From contig JAFWQJ010000052.1 of assembly GCA_017545185.1 (NCBI GenBank), positions 160,480-224,479 on the forward strand: a DNA stretch of 64,000 nt, in the 5' to 3' direction. The notes beneath the pieces are model-generated. The model was not told where the DNA came from. It was given only the letters and a program-made list of their open reading frames with translations, and ran no database searches. Shown in pieces: positions 1 to 8,436 of this stretch. Position 1 is the first letter of the stretch, and each line of letters starts with the position of its first letter. The translations under genes were made by a program, and so were the position numbers. Source of the stretch: Oscillospiraceae bacterium (GTDB lineage Bacteria; Bacillota; Clostridia; Oscillospirales; Ruminococcaceae).

Positions 1-23
1 ATAACAGATATAGGAGATTACTT

Positions 24-854
24 ATGGCAAAAAGGAGACGGATCCGCTGGGACCGCGTTGTGCTGGTGTTCGGCCCGATCCTGCTGATCATCATTCTGCT
101 GTGTGTGAAGTGTCACCACGGTGACGATGAAGAAAGTACAACGGATCCCGGCGCGGTCGAATCCATGCTGATCGAGGAGTCCGGTCAGGATTCGGAGGTT
201 GTTCCGGTGCAGGCACCGTACCGCGATCTGGTCGTGGTCGTCGATGCCGGACACGGCGGAAATGACGACGGCGCGGTCGATCAGACACAGACGCGCTTTG
301 AAAAGGACGATAACCTGCGGCTGGCGCTGGCGGTCGAGGACAGGCTGAATGTGTATCCGCATGTGCAGGTCATCATGACGCGCGAGACGGATGTGTTTGT
401 CGAACTGCAGGAGCGCTGCGATGTCGCGAACAATGCGAACGCGGATTTCTTCATATCGCTGCACCGCAATTCCGCGACGAGCGGCAAGGGCGTCGAGATC
501 TGGATCAACAATGATTCGATGGGCGATATTACGATGGACAAGATGATGGCGGAATACATCATGGAATGGCTGGAGCAGGCCGGCATCTCGAACAACCGCG
601 GCATCAAGAAGGGACTGCGCAATTCGTCCGTCGATGCCGAGAGCGAGAATTTCTACATCAACCGCTATACGAATATGCCGAGCGTTCTGGTCGAAATGGG
701 CTTCATGACCTCGGAGATCGACAACAGCAATTTTGATACAAAGCTCAATGAATACGCCGATGCGATCGCAGGCGCATTCATGGAAATGGTCTCGGACAGA
801 GGCATCTATACCGAGAACGGTGTACCCTGCTTTGATACGTCAGCGCAGGCATGA
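24..854 (+). CDS. N-acetylmuramoyl-L-alanine amidase, membrane-anchored
   Basis: A 276-residue protein predicted to cleave the amide bond between MurNAc and the L-Ala of peptidoglycan stem peptides (Amidase_3 family, zinc enzyme). A single basic-flanked membrane segment lies at about residues 13-27, so the enzyme should sit on the outer face of the membrane. The catalytic domain starts near residue 70; VVDAGHGGNDDGA carries the first zinc His, SLHRNS the later His, and VLVEMGFMTS holds the conserved Glu. An AGGAG ribosome site precedes the ATG at 24. Its stop codon overlaps an upstream in-frame ATG of the next gene, so the two are probably cotranscribed. The promoter lies outside the window. 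Family call is firm; the exact cellular role (cell separation, spore wall) is not readable. Confidence 0.9.
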   Translation: MAKRRRIRWDRVVLVFGPILLIIILLCVKCHHGDDEESTTDPGAVESMLIEESGQDSEVVPVQAPYRDLVVVVDAGHGGNDDGAVDQTQTRFEKDDNLRLALAVEDRLNVYPHVQVIMTRETDVFVELQERCDVANNANADFFISLHRNSATSGKGVEIWINNDSMGDITMDKMMAEYIMEWLEQAGISNNRGIKKGLRNSSVDAESENFYINRYTNMPSVLVEMGFMTSEIDNSNFDTKLNEYADAIAGAFMEMVSDRGIYTENGVPCFDTSAQA

Positions 855-880
855 TACAGAACGATAAAGGAACAGGAACA

Positions 881-2608
881 ATGGAAACGATACGCTACAA
901 AGATCTGAAACGGCTTGCAAAGCAGCTTGACGCCCCGAAGCAGAAGCTGGCGCTGCTCGGCGACTGCGCGACCCAGCAGCTCGCGGAGGCGATCCGCGGC
1001 GAATCCGTCCTGCGCGCGCATCCGCTCGATGTCCTCGATGCGGACTATGACCAGATGGAGGCGCAGCTGCTTGATCCGAATTCGGAGGTCTACCGCTTTG
1101 CACCGGACTATATTCTGCTGTTTGCATCGGCGGAGAAGCTGAAAAAGCGCTTTTACGATACTGTTCCGGCGGAGCGTGCGGATTTTGCGGAGCGGGAGCT
1201 CGAACGCTTCTGCGGACTGTGGCAGGCGATCCAGTCGCACTGCAAGGCGCGCATCCTGATGTTTGATTTTCCGGAGGAACCCGATGCCGTGTTCGGCAGC
1301 TATGCGCTGCGGACGCCGGTCTCCTTTGCCTATCAGGTGCGGAAGCTCAATTTCCGCATGAGCGAGGTCATGGCAGCCGATTATCCGGCTGTCTATCCGA
1401 TCGCGCTCGGCGCCGTGCAGACCATGCTCGGCAGAGAAGCCTTCTTTGAGGACAGAACATGGTATCTCGCGAAAATGGCCGTCCGCACGGACGCGCTGCC
1501 TGCAGTTGCGGCACGCATCCTTGATACGGTCACGGCGCTGGCCGGCAAGGTGAAAAAGTGCATCGTCACCGACCTTGACAATACCCTCTGGGGCGGCGTC
1601 ATCGGCGACGACGGCATCGACGGCATCCAGCTCGGCGAGCTCGGGGACGGCCCTGCATTTGCGGCGCTGCAGCATTGGCTGCTCGAATTGAAGCGGCGCG
1701 GTCTGCTGCTGGCGGTATGCAGCAAAAATAACGATGACACGGCCAGAGAGCCGTTTGAAAAGCATCCGGAATCGGTGCTGCGGCTGGAGGATTTCGCCGC
1801 ATTTGTCGCAAACTGGGAGAACAAGGCGCAGAACATCCGGCAGATCCGGCAGACGCTGAACATCGGCATGGACAGCTTTGTATTCCTTGACGATAACCCG
1901 TTTGAGCGCAATCTCGTCCGGGAGATGATCCCGGAGGTCACGGTGCCGGAGCTGCCGGAGGATCCTTCCGCAGTCCCCGCATTTCTGGAATCGCTGCATC
2001 TGTTTGAGGCGGTCAGCTTCTCCGAGGAGGACGCCGCCCGTACCGCGCAGTATCAGGCGGAGGCAGGCAGAGCGGCTGCGCAGGCCAAATTCGCCAGCTA
2101 CGACGAATATCTGCAGGCGCTGGATATGCAGGGTGAGATCAAGCCGTTTGATTCGTTCCATTTCCCGCGCATCGCGCAGCTGACGCAGCGCTCCAACCAG
2201 TTCAATCTGCGGACGGTGCGCTATTCCGAAGCGGACATTGCGGCGATCGCAGCCGACCCCGATTATCTGACGCGCTACATGACGCTTTCCGACCGCTACG
2301 GCGAGCACGGCCTGATCTCGGTCGTGATCTGCCGGAAGCAGGACGAACAGACGCTGTTCATTGACACATGGCTGATGAGCTGCCGTGTGCTGCGGCGCGG
2401 CGTCGAGGGCTGCCTGTTTGACGCGATCGTACAGATGACGCTGGACGCCGGCTTCCGGTATCTTGCCGCGGAATATCTCCCGACCGCGAAGAATAAAATG
2501 GTCGCAGACTTCTATTCGGAGATCGGCATGGAAAAAACCGGTGCCGGAACCTATCTGCTGGACTGCACAAAACATCGCAAACACGAGCATTTTATTACAG
2601 TGAACTGA
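881..2608 (+). CDS. FkbH-like HAD-IIIC domain protein
   Basis: A 575-residue protein with the FkbH architecture: an N-terminal SGNH-like region beginning LLGDCATQ, a central HAD subclass IIIC domain with the nucleophile motif VTDLDNTLWGG near residue 227 and the later LDDNPFER motif, and a C-terminal GNAT-like domain. Family members such as FkbH load a glyceryl unit from 1,3-bisphosphoglycerate onto an acyl carrier protein. The ATG at 881 follows AAAGGA; an in-frame ATG at 851 overlaps the amidase stop but has no ribosome site. No polyketide synthase, carrier protein or glycosyltransferase lies nearby, which is unusual for a family mostly described in natural-product or glycan clusters. Coupling to a cell-wall amidase hints at an envelope modification, but that is inference. 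Confidence 0.82.
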   Translation: METIRYKDLKRLAKQLDAPKQKLALLGDCATQQLAEAIRGESVLRAHPLDVLDADYDQMEAQLLDPNSEVYRFAPDYILLFASAEKLKKRFYDTVPAERADFAERELERFCGLWQAIQSHCKARILMFDFPEEPDAVFGSYALRTPVSFAYQVRKLNFRMSEVMAADYPAVYPIALGAVQTMLGREAFFEDRTWYLAKMAVRTDALPAVAARILDTVTALAGKVKKCIVTDLDNTLWGGVIGDDGIDGIQLGELGDGPAFAALQHWLLELKRRGLLLAVCSKNNDDTAREPFEKHPESVLRLEDFAAFVANWENKAQNIRQIRQTLNIGMDSFVFLDDNPFERNLVREMIPEVTVPELPEDPSAVPAFLESLHLFEAVSFSEEDAARTAQYQAEAGRAAAQAKFASYDEYLQALDMQGEIKPFDSFHFPRIAQLTQRSNQFNLRTVRYSEADIAAIAADPDYLTRYMTLSDRYGEHGLISVVICRKQDEQTLFIDTWLMSCRVLRRGVEGCLFDAIVQMTLDAGFRYLAAEYLPTAKNKMVADFYSEIGMEKTGAGTYLLDCTKHRKHEHFITVN

Positions 2609-2724
2609 GAGCCTGCGTGCGGGAGTACGAGGCGCGGACATCACATGCCGGATACCGGCAGAAACGGCTCCGGACACTGTAAGGGGACATTATCATAAGT
2701 TTTTCTTAAAATCAAAAAAAATGC

Positions 2725-2753
2725 TTGAAATCCTTGCGAAACTGTGGTATAAT
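2725..2753 (+). promoter_or_regulatory. Sigma-A promoter with extended -10
   Basis: TTGAAA at 2725-2730, a 17-base spacer, and TATAAT at 2748-2753 preceded by TG at 2745-2746 (extended -10). It drives the small acidic protein at 2847. The leader between about 2760 and 2840 contains complementary GATCGC and GCGATC arms that could form a hairpin. Confidence 0.85.
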
Positions 2754-2846
2754 ACAACTATGAGGATCGCTGCATCCGCATGGGCGGCGATCGGTCGGCT
2801 GTGCCGCTCAAATTGAAATGCACCTTGCGGAGAAAGAGGAATGACT

Positions 2847-3185
2847 ATGAAAACAATGACTGCTCTTGCACTGTTTGCCGCTGCCGCCGCCGGTGCCGCT
2901 GTTGCGGTTATGATCGCAAAGCGCCGTCAGGACGAGGCCTGCTGCCGCTATGATGCAGATGAATTTGATGATGAAGATTTCTGCGAAGACTGCGGTGTGT
3001 GTGACGACGGGATCGAGGTTCCGGACGAAGTGAAGGAAGCTGCAGAGGACGCTGCCGAGGCTGCTGAGGACGCCGCAGAGGATGTTGCCGATGCGATCGA
3101 CGATGCTGCTGACAGCATCAAGGACGCAGCTGAGGACATTGCGGACGATATCAAGGACGCAGCAGAGGATCTGCTCGATAAGTAA
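2847..3185 (+). CDS. Small acidic membrane-anchored protein with Ala/Asp/Glu repeats
   Basis: A 112-residue protein of unknown function. Residues 5-24 are a hydrophobic Ala/Gly-rich membrane segment, followed by KRR and a cysteine cluster (Cys32, 33, 46, 49, 52) inside an acidic stretch. From about residue 60 to the end runs a low-complexity amphipathic helix built of variations on AAEDAAE and IKDAAED at about 11-residue spacing, which suggests a coiled coil or an apolipoprotein-like surface helix. The layout resembles small YtxH-like envelope proteins but similarity is not strong enough to name. AGAGGA at 2835-2840 sits six bases from the ATG at 2847; the ATG at 2841 directly abuts it and is less likely. 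It has its own promoter and terminator, so it is a monocistronic unit. Confidence 0.75.
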   Translation: MKTMTALALFAAAAAGAAVAVMIAKRRQDEACCRYDADEFDDEDFCEDCGVCDDGIEVPDEVKEAAEDAAEAAEDAAEDVADAIDDAADSIKDAAEDIADDIKDAAEDLLDK

Positions 3186-3200
3186 TGCTGATTTGACAGA

Positions 3201-3230
3201 AACGGGATGGCGTCCGGTCATCCCGTTTTT
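3201..3230 (+). terminator. Intrinsic terminator of the small acidic protein gene
   Basis: Perfect nine-base stem AACGGGATG (3201-3209) and CATCCCGTT (3219-3227), followed by a short T run. Confidence 0.85.
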
Positions 3231-3274
3231 CTATGTAAAAAAGGATTTTTACGAAAAAGGGTTGATTTGGCAAT

Positions 3275-4117
3275 ATGCAAAAAATTCTTGGCTACCTGCG
3301 CCGTGCGGTGCAGGAATTTGACCTGATCCAGAACGGCGACCGGATTGCGGTCGGGATCTCCGGCGGCAAGGACAGCCTTGTGCTGCTTGCGGCGCTGCGG
3401 GATTTCCAGAAATTCGGCCTGCTGGATTATACGCTGGTCGGCATCACGCTGGACCCGCAGTTCGGCGGCATCCCGACGGATTATTCCGCAGCTGCAGCAT
3501 TCTGCGAGCAGCTCGGCGTCGAATACCACCTGATCCCGACGCAGATCGGGCATATTGTCATAGACGTCCGCAAGGAATCGAGCCCGTGCAGCCTCTGCGC
3601 GAAGATGCGCCGCGGCGCGCTGCACGATCAGGCCAAGGCGTTCGGCTGCAACAAGCTGGCACTCGGCCACCACAATGACGACGCGATCGAGACCTTCCTC
3701 ATGAACCTGTTTATCGAGGGGCGGATCGGCTGCTACGCGCCGAAATCGTATCTGTCCCGCAAGGATCTGACGCTGATCCGGCCGCTGAGCTTTGCGCCGG
3801 AGCGGGATATCGTCCATGCGGCAAAGCTGAATGTGCCGGAGATCGTGAAATCGCGCTGTCCCGTGGACGGCCACACCATGCGCGAGACGATGAAAACCTT
3901 TATTCGCGAGCAGGAGAAGCAGAATCCCGGCTTCAAAACGCGGGTGTTCGGCGCGATGCGGAGAGCGAATGTGGACGGCTGGGGCGGCAAGACCTATGTG
4001 CGCGATCTTGCGATGGACAACCCCGAAACAAACGGCAAGGCGGAGCGGTTCCACATGCTGGAGCAGGAGATCGCACGGCGCCTGAAGGAGGGTCAGTATG
4101 CGGATCTTGGGAATTGA
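3275..4117 (+). CDS. TtcA-family tRNA 2-thiocytidine synthetase-like protein
   Basis: A 280-residue PP-loop ATPase. SGGKDS near residue 30 is the ATP pyrophosphatase loop. SPCSLCAKMRRG supplies the CxxC pair and KSRCPVDG a third cysteine, matching the three cysteines that hold the iron-sulfur cluster in E. coli TtcA, which thiolates cytidine 32 of certain tRNAs. The length fits the family. The ribosome site is weak (AAGGG more than ten bases upstream). The 3' end overlaps the start of tsaD by 20 bases, so the two tRNA-modification genes are translationally coupled. TilS is the other PP-loop candidate but lacks this cysteine arrangement. Exact substrate in Firmicutes is unproven. Confidence 0.85.
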   Translation: MQKILGYLRRAVQEFDLIQNGDRIAVGISGGKDSLVLLAALRDFQKFGLLDYTLVGITLDPQFGGIPTDYSAAAAFCEQLGVEYHLIPTQIGHIVIDVRKESSPCSLCAKMRRGALHDQAKAFGCNKLALGHHNDDAIETFLMNLFIEGRIGCYAPKSYLSRKDLTLIRPLSFAPERDIVHAAKLNVPEIVKSRCPVDGHTMRETMKTFIREQEKQNPGFKTRVFGAMRRANVDGWGGKTYVRDLAMDNPETNGKAERFHMLEQEIARRLKEGQYADLGN

Positions 4118-5111
4118 AAGCTCCTGCGACGAGACGGCTGCGGCAATCGTCGAGGACGGCAGAACGGTACTTTCCAATGTGATCGCGTCGCAGGCAGACG
4201 AGCATAAACAGTACGGCGGCGTCGTGCCGGAGCTGGCATCCCGCCGCCATTGTGAAAATATATTGCCCGTCGTCCGGCAGGCACTTGCCGATGCGAACAT
4301 GACGCTGGATGAGGTTGACGGCATCGCCGTGACCTACGCGCCGGGACTGATCGGTGCGCTGCTGGTCGGCGTCAGCTTTGCAAAGGGGCTCGCCATGATG
4401 AGCGGAAAGCCGCTGATCCCGGTGCATCATACGGAGGGACATGCGGCTGCAAATTATCTGGTGCACCCCGATCTGGAACCGCCGTATCTGGGCATTATCG
4501 TCAGCGGCGGGCATACGCGCATTGCGGAAATCCTCGATTATACGACGTTTCGGACGGTCGGCAAGACCCGCGACGACGCAGCAGGTGAGTGCTTTGACAA
4601 GTGCGCACGGGCAATGGGCTTTCCGTATCCGGGCGGCGTGCATGTTGACAAGGCAGCGCAGCGCGGCGACGCAAAGGCGTTCAGACTGCCGAAAACCAAA
4701 ATGGACGGCAATCCGTATGACTTCAGCTTTTCGGGCTTGAAAACGTATATTGTCAATCTGCTGCACCATACCGAGCAGGTCGGCGAGCATCTGAATTGCG
4801 ATGATCTTGCGGCGGCCTTGCAGCATGATATCGCGGAGACGATCACGGAAAAAACGATCGCCGCCGCGAAGGAGCTCGGGTATACGAGCATTGCGCTGTC
4901 AGGCGGTGTGTCTGCAAATTCCGGTGTGCGGAATGCGCTGGAACGCGCCTGTCAGCAGAACGGCTTTACGCTGTATATGCCGCCGCTTGCACTTTGCGGC
5001 GACAATGCCGCAATGATCGCGGCACAGGGCTACTATAACTATCTTGCAGGCATCACCGCGGACGAATCCCTCAACGCCATGGCCTCCAAGGAGCTCCGCG
5101 GGGAAGTTTAA
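4098..5111 (+). CDS. tsaD: tRNA N6-threonylcarbamoyladenosine transferase TsaD
   Basis: A 337-residue ASKHA-fold protein that transfers the threonylcarbamoyl group to A37 of ANN-decoding tRNAs, working with TsaB, TsaE and TsaC. MRILGIESSCDET is the classic N terminus, VHHTEGHAAANY carries the HxxxH metal ligands, VSGGHTR is a nucleotide-binding loop and ALSGGVSANSGVR the C-terminal one. A GGAGG site lies inside the preceding gene. A divergent TsaD-like paralogue lies at 45159-46121; this copy is the orthodox one. Confidence 0.96.
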   Translation: MRILGIESSCDETAAAIVEDGRTVLSNVIASQADEHKQYGGVVPELASRRHCENILPVVRQALADANMTLDEVDGIAVTYAPGLIGALLVGVSFAKGLAMMSGKPLIPVHHTEGHAAANYLVHPDLEPPYLGIIVSGGHTRIAEILDYTTFRTVGKTRDDAAGECFDKCARAMGFPYPGGVHVDKAAQRGDAKAFRLPKTKMDGNPYDFSFSGLKTYIVNLLHHTEQVGEHLNCDDLAAALQHDIAETITEKTIAAAKELGYTSIALSGGVSANSGVRNALERACQQNGFTLYMPPLALCGDNAAMIAAQGYYNYLAGITADESLNAMASKELRGEV

Positions 5112-5119
5112 GATGTATC

Positions 5120-5373
5120 TGCGATGCATTAGAAATGGGGCTCCGCCTAAACATGAAGAAACTTGTTTCTTCATGTTGAGCCCTGCCAAAGGGACATTGT
5201 CCCTTTGAAATCCCATTATGTGGGAATGGGAATGAGTCATCGAGCGACATAATGTGTTTTTATTAGATTTATGATTCCCTTCTACGCAGCAATAAGTTTC
5301 TAATTATGGGAGTCCAGAGGGATAGTATTCCTCTGGCGGGGTTGGGCGGAGCCCATTCTGAATCATCGCGAAG
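5120..5373. repeat. Intergenic palindromic repeat (inverted copies of a GC-rich unit)
   Basis: The 287-base gap between tsaD and the next gene holds two imperfect inverted copies of one unit. The left copy runs from GCGATG (about 5121) through GGGGCTCCGCC (5137-5147) and CCCTGCCAAAGGGACA to TCCCATTATG (about 5220). The right copy runs, on the opposite strand, from ATGGGAGTCCAGAGGGAT (5306-5323) through CCTCTGGCGGGGTT to GGGCGGAGCCCATTC (about 5357) and the CATCGCG tail. Each unit has its own internal hairpin (AAAGGGACA/TGTCCCTTT; CCAGAGG/CCTCTGG). A further CATTATGT/ACATAATG pair lies at 5214-5254. This looks like a non-coding interspersed repeat or MITE relic; no transposase is present. Confidence 0.7.
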
Positions 5374-5398
5374 CGATACATTATTACGGAGGAATGCG

Positions 5399-6115
5399 GT
5401 GGAATTTGAAGAATTGAAGGCGGGGCTGTATGTCTGCCGCAGTGAAACACACAGCTTCGGAACGGATGCCTTTTTGCTGACAGGATTTTCTTGCTATCGC
5501 CAGAGGGACCGCGTCTGCGACCTCGGAACGGGCTGCGGCATCATTCCGATGCTCATGCAGCGCGACCGTCCGCCGCGGGAAATCTTCGCGGTTGACATTC
5601 AGCCGGATGCGATCAGCCAACTGAAAATAGGGCTGGAACGGTCTGAGGGGAATCCTGCGATCATACCGATATGCGCGGATCTGCGCGATTTATGGGAAGG
5701 CGCGCCGCTGCATCAGCTGGACCTTGTTACCTGCAATCCGCCGTATAAGGCAACGAATGCGGGCATCCTCTCGGACGACCCGCAGAAGCAGATCGCAAGG
5801 CATGAGATCGCCGGCGATATCGGGGATATCTGTGAAGCGGCGTCAAAGCTGCTGAAATATCATGGACGATTTTGCGTTTGCTGCCGGCCGGAGCGATTAG
5901 CCGATGTGATGTGCGCGATGCGTGCGCATGACATCGAACCGAAGCGGATGCGGCTGGTCTGCAAGACGCCGGAAAGTCCGCCGTGGCTCTTTCTGCTGGA
6001 GGGCAAGAAATTTGCAAAACCGTTCCTGCAGATCGAGCCGACACTGTTTGTGCGCTCCGGCGCCGGCATGACCGCCGAGGCCGCGCAGATCTGCCATTTT
6101 GGGGAGGGATACTGA
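5399..6115 (+). CDS. TrmN6-like N6-adenine tRNA methyltransferase
   Basis: A 238-residue Rossmann-fold SAM methyltransferase. VCDLGTGCGIIP is motif I, AVDIQPDA the SAM-ribose acidic loop, and CNPPYK the catalytic NPPY motif of N6-adenine methylases. The closest described group is TrmN6/YfiC, which methylates A37 of tRNA1(Val). The start is a GTG at 5399, six bases after GGAGG; longer reading upstream would translate the intergenic repeat and is rejected. The stop overlaps the rsmI start by one base. Placement between tsaD and rsmI fits an RNA-modification group. Substrate is inferred from family only. Confidence 0.85.
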   Translation: MEFEELKAGLYVCRSETHSFGTDAFLLTGFSCYRQRDRVCDLGTGCGIIPMLMQRDRPPREIFAVDIQPDAISQLKIGLERSEGNPAIIPICADLRDLWEGAPLHQLDLVTCNPPYKATNAGILSDDPQKQIARHEIAGDIGDICEAASKLLKYHGRFCVCCRPERLADVMCAMRAHDIEPKRMRLVCKTPESPPWLFLLEGKKFAKPFLQIEPTLFVRSGAGMTAEAAQICHFGEGY

Positions 6116-6942
6116 TGAGCGGAACGCTCTATCTGGTCGGCACGCCGATCGGCAACCTGCGGGATATCACCGAGCGGCAGCTCGAAATCCTCGATTCTGT
6201 GTCGTTTATCGCAGCCGAGGACACCCGCGTCACGCGCAAGCTCCTTGCGCATTTTGACCTGCACACGACGCTTGTCAGCTATCACGAGCACAGCCCGGAA
6301 TCTGTCATCAGCCAGATCATCGAGCGCCTGCTTGCGGGTGAGAACTGCGCCTGTGTCACGGACGCCGGAATGCCCTGCATCTCCGATCCGGGCGCGATTC
6401 TGGTGCAGCGGTGTATTGAGGAAAATATTGCGATTCAGGTCGTTCCGGGGCCGAGCGCGGTCGTTTCTGCACTTGCGATATCAGGGCAAGATACAACAAG
6501 ATTCTGTTTTGAGGGATTTCTCTCTGTGACAAAAAAACAGCGGTATTCGCATCTGGAAGCACTCAAAAAGGAGCAGCGCACCATGGTCTTTTACGAGGCA
6601 CCGCATAAGCTGCTCAATACGCTGAAGGATATGCTGGAAACATTCGGTGACCGTTCAATTTCGATCTGCCGCGAGTTGACGAAGATCCATGAGGAAGTAC
6701 GCAAAACCACACTTTCCGAGGCAGTCGCGTATTACGAAGCGAACATTCCGCGCGGCGAATTTGTGCTGGTCGTCGCCGGTGCGAAGCCCGATGATTCCGA
6801 CGCTCAGCCCCCGCTGGAAGCGGTCATCGCGATCGCGCGGGAGCGGATCGAAGCAGGAGAGCGCGCCTCGGATGTGTGCCGTTCGCTTGCTGCCGAGACC
6901 GGCTATCCCAAGCGCGTGCTGTATCAGGCAGTTACCCAGTGA
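6115..6942 (+). CDS. rsmI: 16S rRNA (cytidine-1402 2'-O)-methyltransferase RsmI
   Basis: A 275-residue tetrapyrrole-methylase-fold enzyme that methylates the 2'-hydroxyl of C1402 in the decoding centre of the small ribosomal subunit. LVGTPIGNLRDIT at the N terminus, AEDTRVTRKLL, and GPSAVVSALAISG are family hallmarks. The true start is the ATG at 6115, which shares its first base with the stop of the preceding gene and follows GGGAGG. It ends the RNA-modification operon; a terminator lies 13 bases downstream. Confidence 0.95.
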   Translation: MSGTLYLVGTPIGNLRDITERQLEILDSVSFIAAEDTRVTRKLLAHFDLHTTLVSYHEHSPESVISQIIERLLAGENCACVTDAGMPCISDPGAILVQRCIEENIAIQVVPGPSAVVSALAISGQDTTRFCFEGFLSVTKKQRYSHLEALKKEQRTMVFYEAPHKLLNTLKDMLETFGDRSISICRELTKIHEEVRKTTLSEAVAYYEANIPRGEFVLVVAGAKPDDSDAQPPLEAVIAIARERIEAGERASDVCRSLAAETGYPKRVLYQAVTQ

Positions 6943-6955
6943 GCAATAAAAACAA

Positions 6956-6984
6956 AACCCGCGCGGCTGCGAACCGTGCGGGTT
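6956..6984. terminator. Bidirectional terminator between rsmI and coaX
   Basis: AACCCGCGCGG (6956-6966) pairs with CCGTGCGGGTT (6974-6984). A T-rich tail follows on the + strand and a run rich in T lies on the - strand, so it can serve both convergent operons. Confidence 0.8.
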
Positions 6985-6991
6985 ATTTGTC

Positions 6992-7759
6992 TTAATTTGC
7001 CTTGCAATTCTTATAATACAAAGTATCCAGTCCCTTGAGCAGCAGCTCATCGTCGATGATGATCTCATGCCGGCAGTGCGGGACGATCAGCGGTGCAAGT
7101 CCGCCGCACGCGATGACGGTCGCGGGATAACCGAGCTCGTCGATCATGCGGTCAATCAGCGCGTCCATTGCGCCCGCGTTGCCGTAGACGACGCCCGCCT
7201 GCATCGAGGGGATCGTGTCCATGTTGATGACCTTCTGCGGGGCTTTCAGCTGGATGTGCGGGAGCTGCGCGGTGCCGGATTCGAGCGATTCCAGCGCGAT
7301 CGCGACGCCCGGGAAGATGATGCCGCCGATAAAGTGCTTCTTGTCGTCCACGACGGTCATGGTCGTGGCGGTGCCCATGTCAATGATGATGCACGGCGCG
7401 CCGTAGTCCTCGATCGCGGCGACTGCGCCGACGACCAGATCGGCACCGACGCCCTGCGGCAGAATATTGATGCCGGTTTTCATGCCCGGCCCGACGATCA
7501 GCGGGCGGATGCCGGTCAGCTTTTCGAGCGCGTTTGCCAGCAGCTCGGTCACCGGCGGCACAACGGACGAGATGATGCCGCCGTGCAGCTCTTTGATGTC
7601 GATTTTGTGCAGCTCAAGCACCATTCTGACGAGCACGGCGTATTCCAGATCGGTTTTGTTGCGGTCGGTGTGCATCCGCTCGACGAACTCGACCTTATGG
7701 TCGTTCACGCAGCCGATGCAGATATTGGAGTTGCCGATATCGACGGTAATGATTTTCAT
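6992..7759 (-). CDS. coaX: Type III pantothenate kinase CoaX
   Basis: A 255-residue ASKHA-family kinase that phosphorylates pantothenate in the first step of CoA synthesis, using ATP with a monovalent cation. TVDIGNSNICIG is the phosphate-1 loop, IIDMGTATTMTVVD the phosphate-2 region, and GVVYGNAGAMD a conserved late motif. It starts 14 bases after the end of the ECF transporter gene, with which it forms a two-gene operon. Confidence 0.95.
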   Translation of the reverse strand: MKIITVDIGNSNICIGCVNDHKVEFVERMHTDRNKTDLEYAVLVRMVLELHKIDIKELHGGIISSVVPPVTELLANALEKLTGIRPLIVGPGMKTGINILPQGVGADLVVGAVAAIEDYGAPCIIIDMGTATTMTVVDDKKHFIGGIIFPGVAIALESLESGTAQLPHIQLKAPQKVINMDTIPSMQAGVVYGNAGAMDALIDRMIDELGYPATVIACGGLAPLIVPHCRHEIIIDDELLLKGLDTLYYKNCKAN

Positions 7760-7773
7760 GTTTATGCCTTTCT

Positions 7774-8370
7774 TTATGCAGCAGATTCCGGCTTTTTGAT
7801 GATATTCAGGATGCGGACGATCGCAGTCGCGAGCACGAGATTGATCGCCAGCTCGATGACAAAGTTCAGTCCGACGAAGCCGAACAGGAAGAACGCGCCG
7901 ACATTTTCATAGCCTGCGCCCGCGCCCCATTCCTTAACGGTATCAAGGAAGAATACGAGGCAGCCGAGCAGGAACACGCCGGTATTGACGACCGGGCAGA
8001 CGATGCCTGCGCCGATGACGGCACCGAGCTTCGTTTTGTTCTCAAACAGCTGATACACGATGCCTGCGGCCGCACCGGCAAGGATGCCCTTCAGCAGGCA
8101 GGTGATGATTGTGCCGGGAACGCTGATCGCGAGGAACGCGCCTGCGTCGGTCGCAAGGACCATGATGCCGAACACGAAGCCGAGCCATGCGCCGGCCTTC
8201 CAGCCGTAGAGCGCGGCACCGACGATGATCGGGACGAGCACGAGCGTAATGCTGAACGTGCCGAAGCGGATGACGCTGCCGATCGCCTGCAGGACGATGA
8301 CGAGCGCTGTCAGCACACCCATGCCGACAATTGTCTTGACGTTGAACTTTGCGGTAGATTCTTTTGACAT
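7774..8370 (-). CDS. ECF transporter S component, probably pantothenate-type
   Basis: A 198-residue integral membrane protein with about six hydrophobic segments; this size and Gly/Ala-rich make-up are typical of substrate-binding S components of energy-coupling-factor vitamin importers. The start chosen is ATG at 8370, after GGAGGAGG; upstream in-frame ATGs lie inside the structured leader. It is directly upstream of coaX, which suggests pantothenate as the substrate (as for PanT), but substrate assignment rests on this context only. The energising EcfA/EcfT module is not in the window, which is normal for group II systems. Confidence 0.82.
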   Translation of the reverse strand: MSKESTAKFNVKTIVGMGVLTALVIVLQAIGSVIRFGTFSITLVLVPIIVGAALYGWKAGAWLGFVFGIMVLATDAGAFLAISVPGTIITCLLKGILAGAAAGIVYQLFENKTKLGAVIGAGIVCPVVNTGVFLLGCLVFFLDTVKEWGAGAGYENVGAFFLFGFVGLNFVIELAINLVLATAIVRILNIIKKPESAA

Positions 8371-8436
8371 AAAAATGCCTCCTCCTGTTTTAATTCCCGC
8401 GCGGGGATATCGTACAAGCACGGACACTTCCGGGCA

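Noticed and set aside
806-2677. Long open frame of 623 codons on the - strand opposite the FkbH-like gene
   Set aside because: Composition is Arg/His/Gln/Leu-rich without motifs, as expected of the complement of a GC-rich gene; the + strand product has clear family motifs.
5306-5398. Upstream in-frame extension of the TrmN6-like protein
   Set aside because: The extension translates the intergenic repeat; the GTG at 5399 has a well-placed GGAGG.
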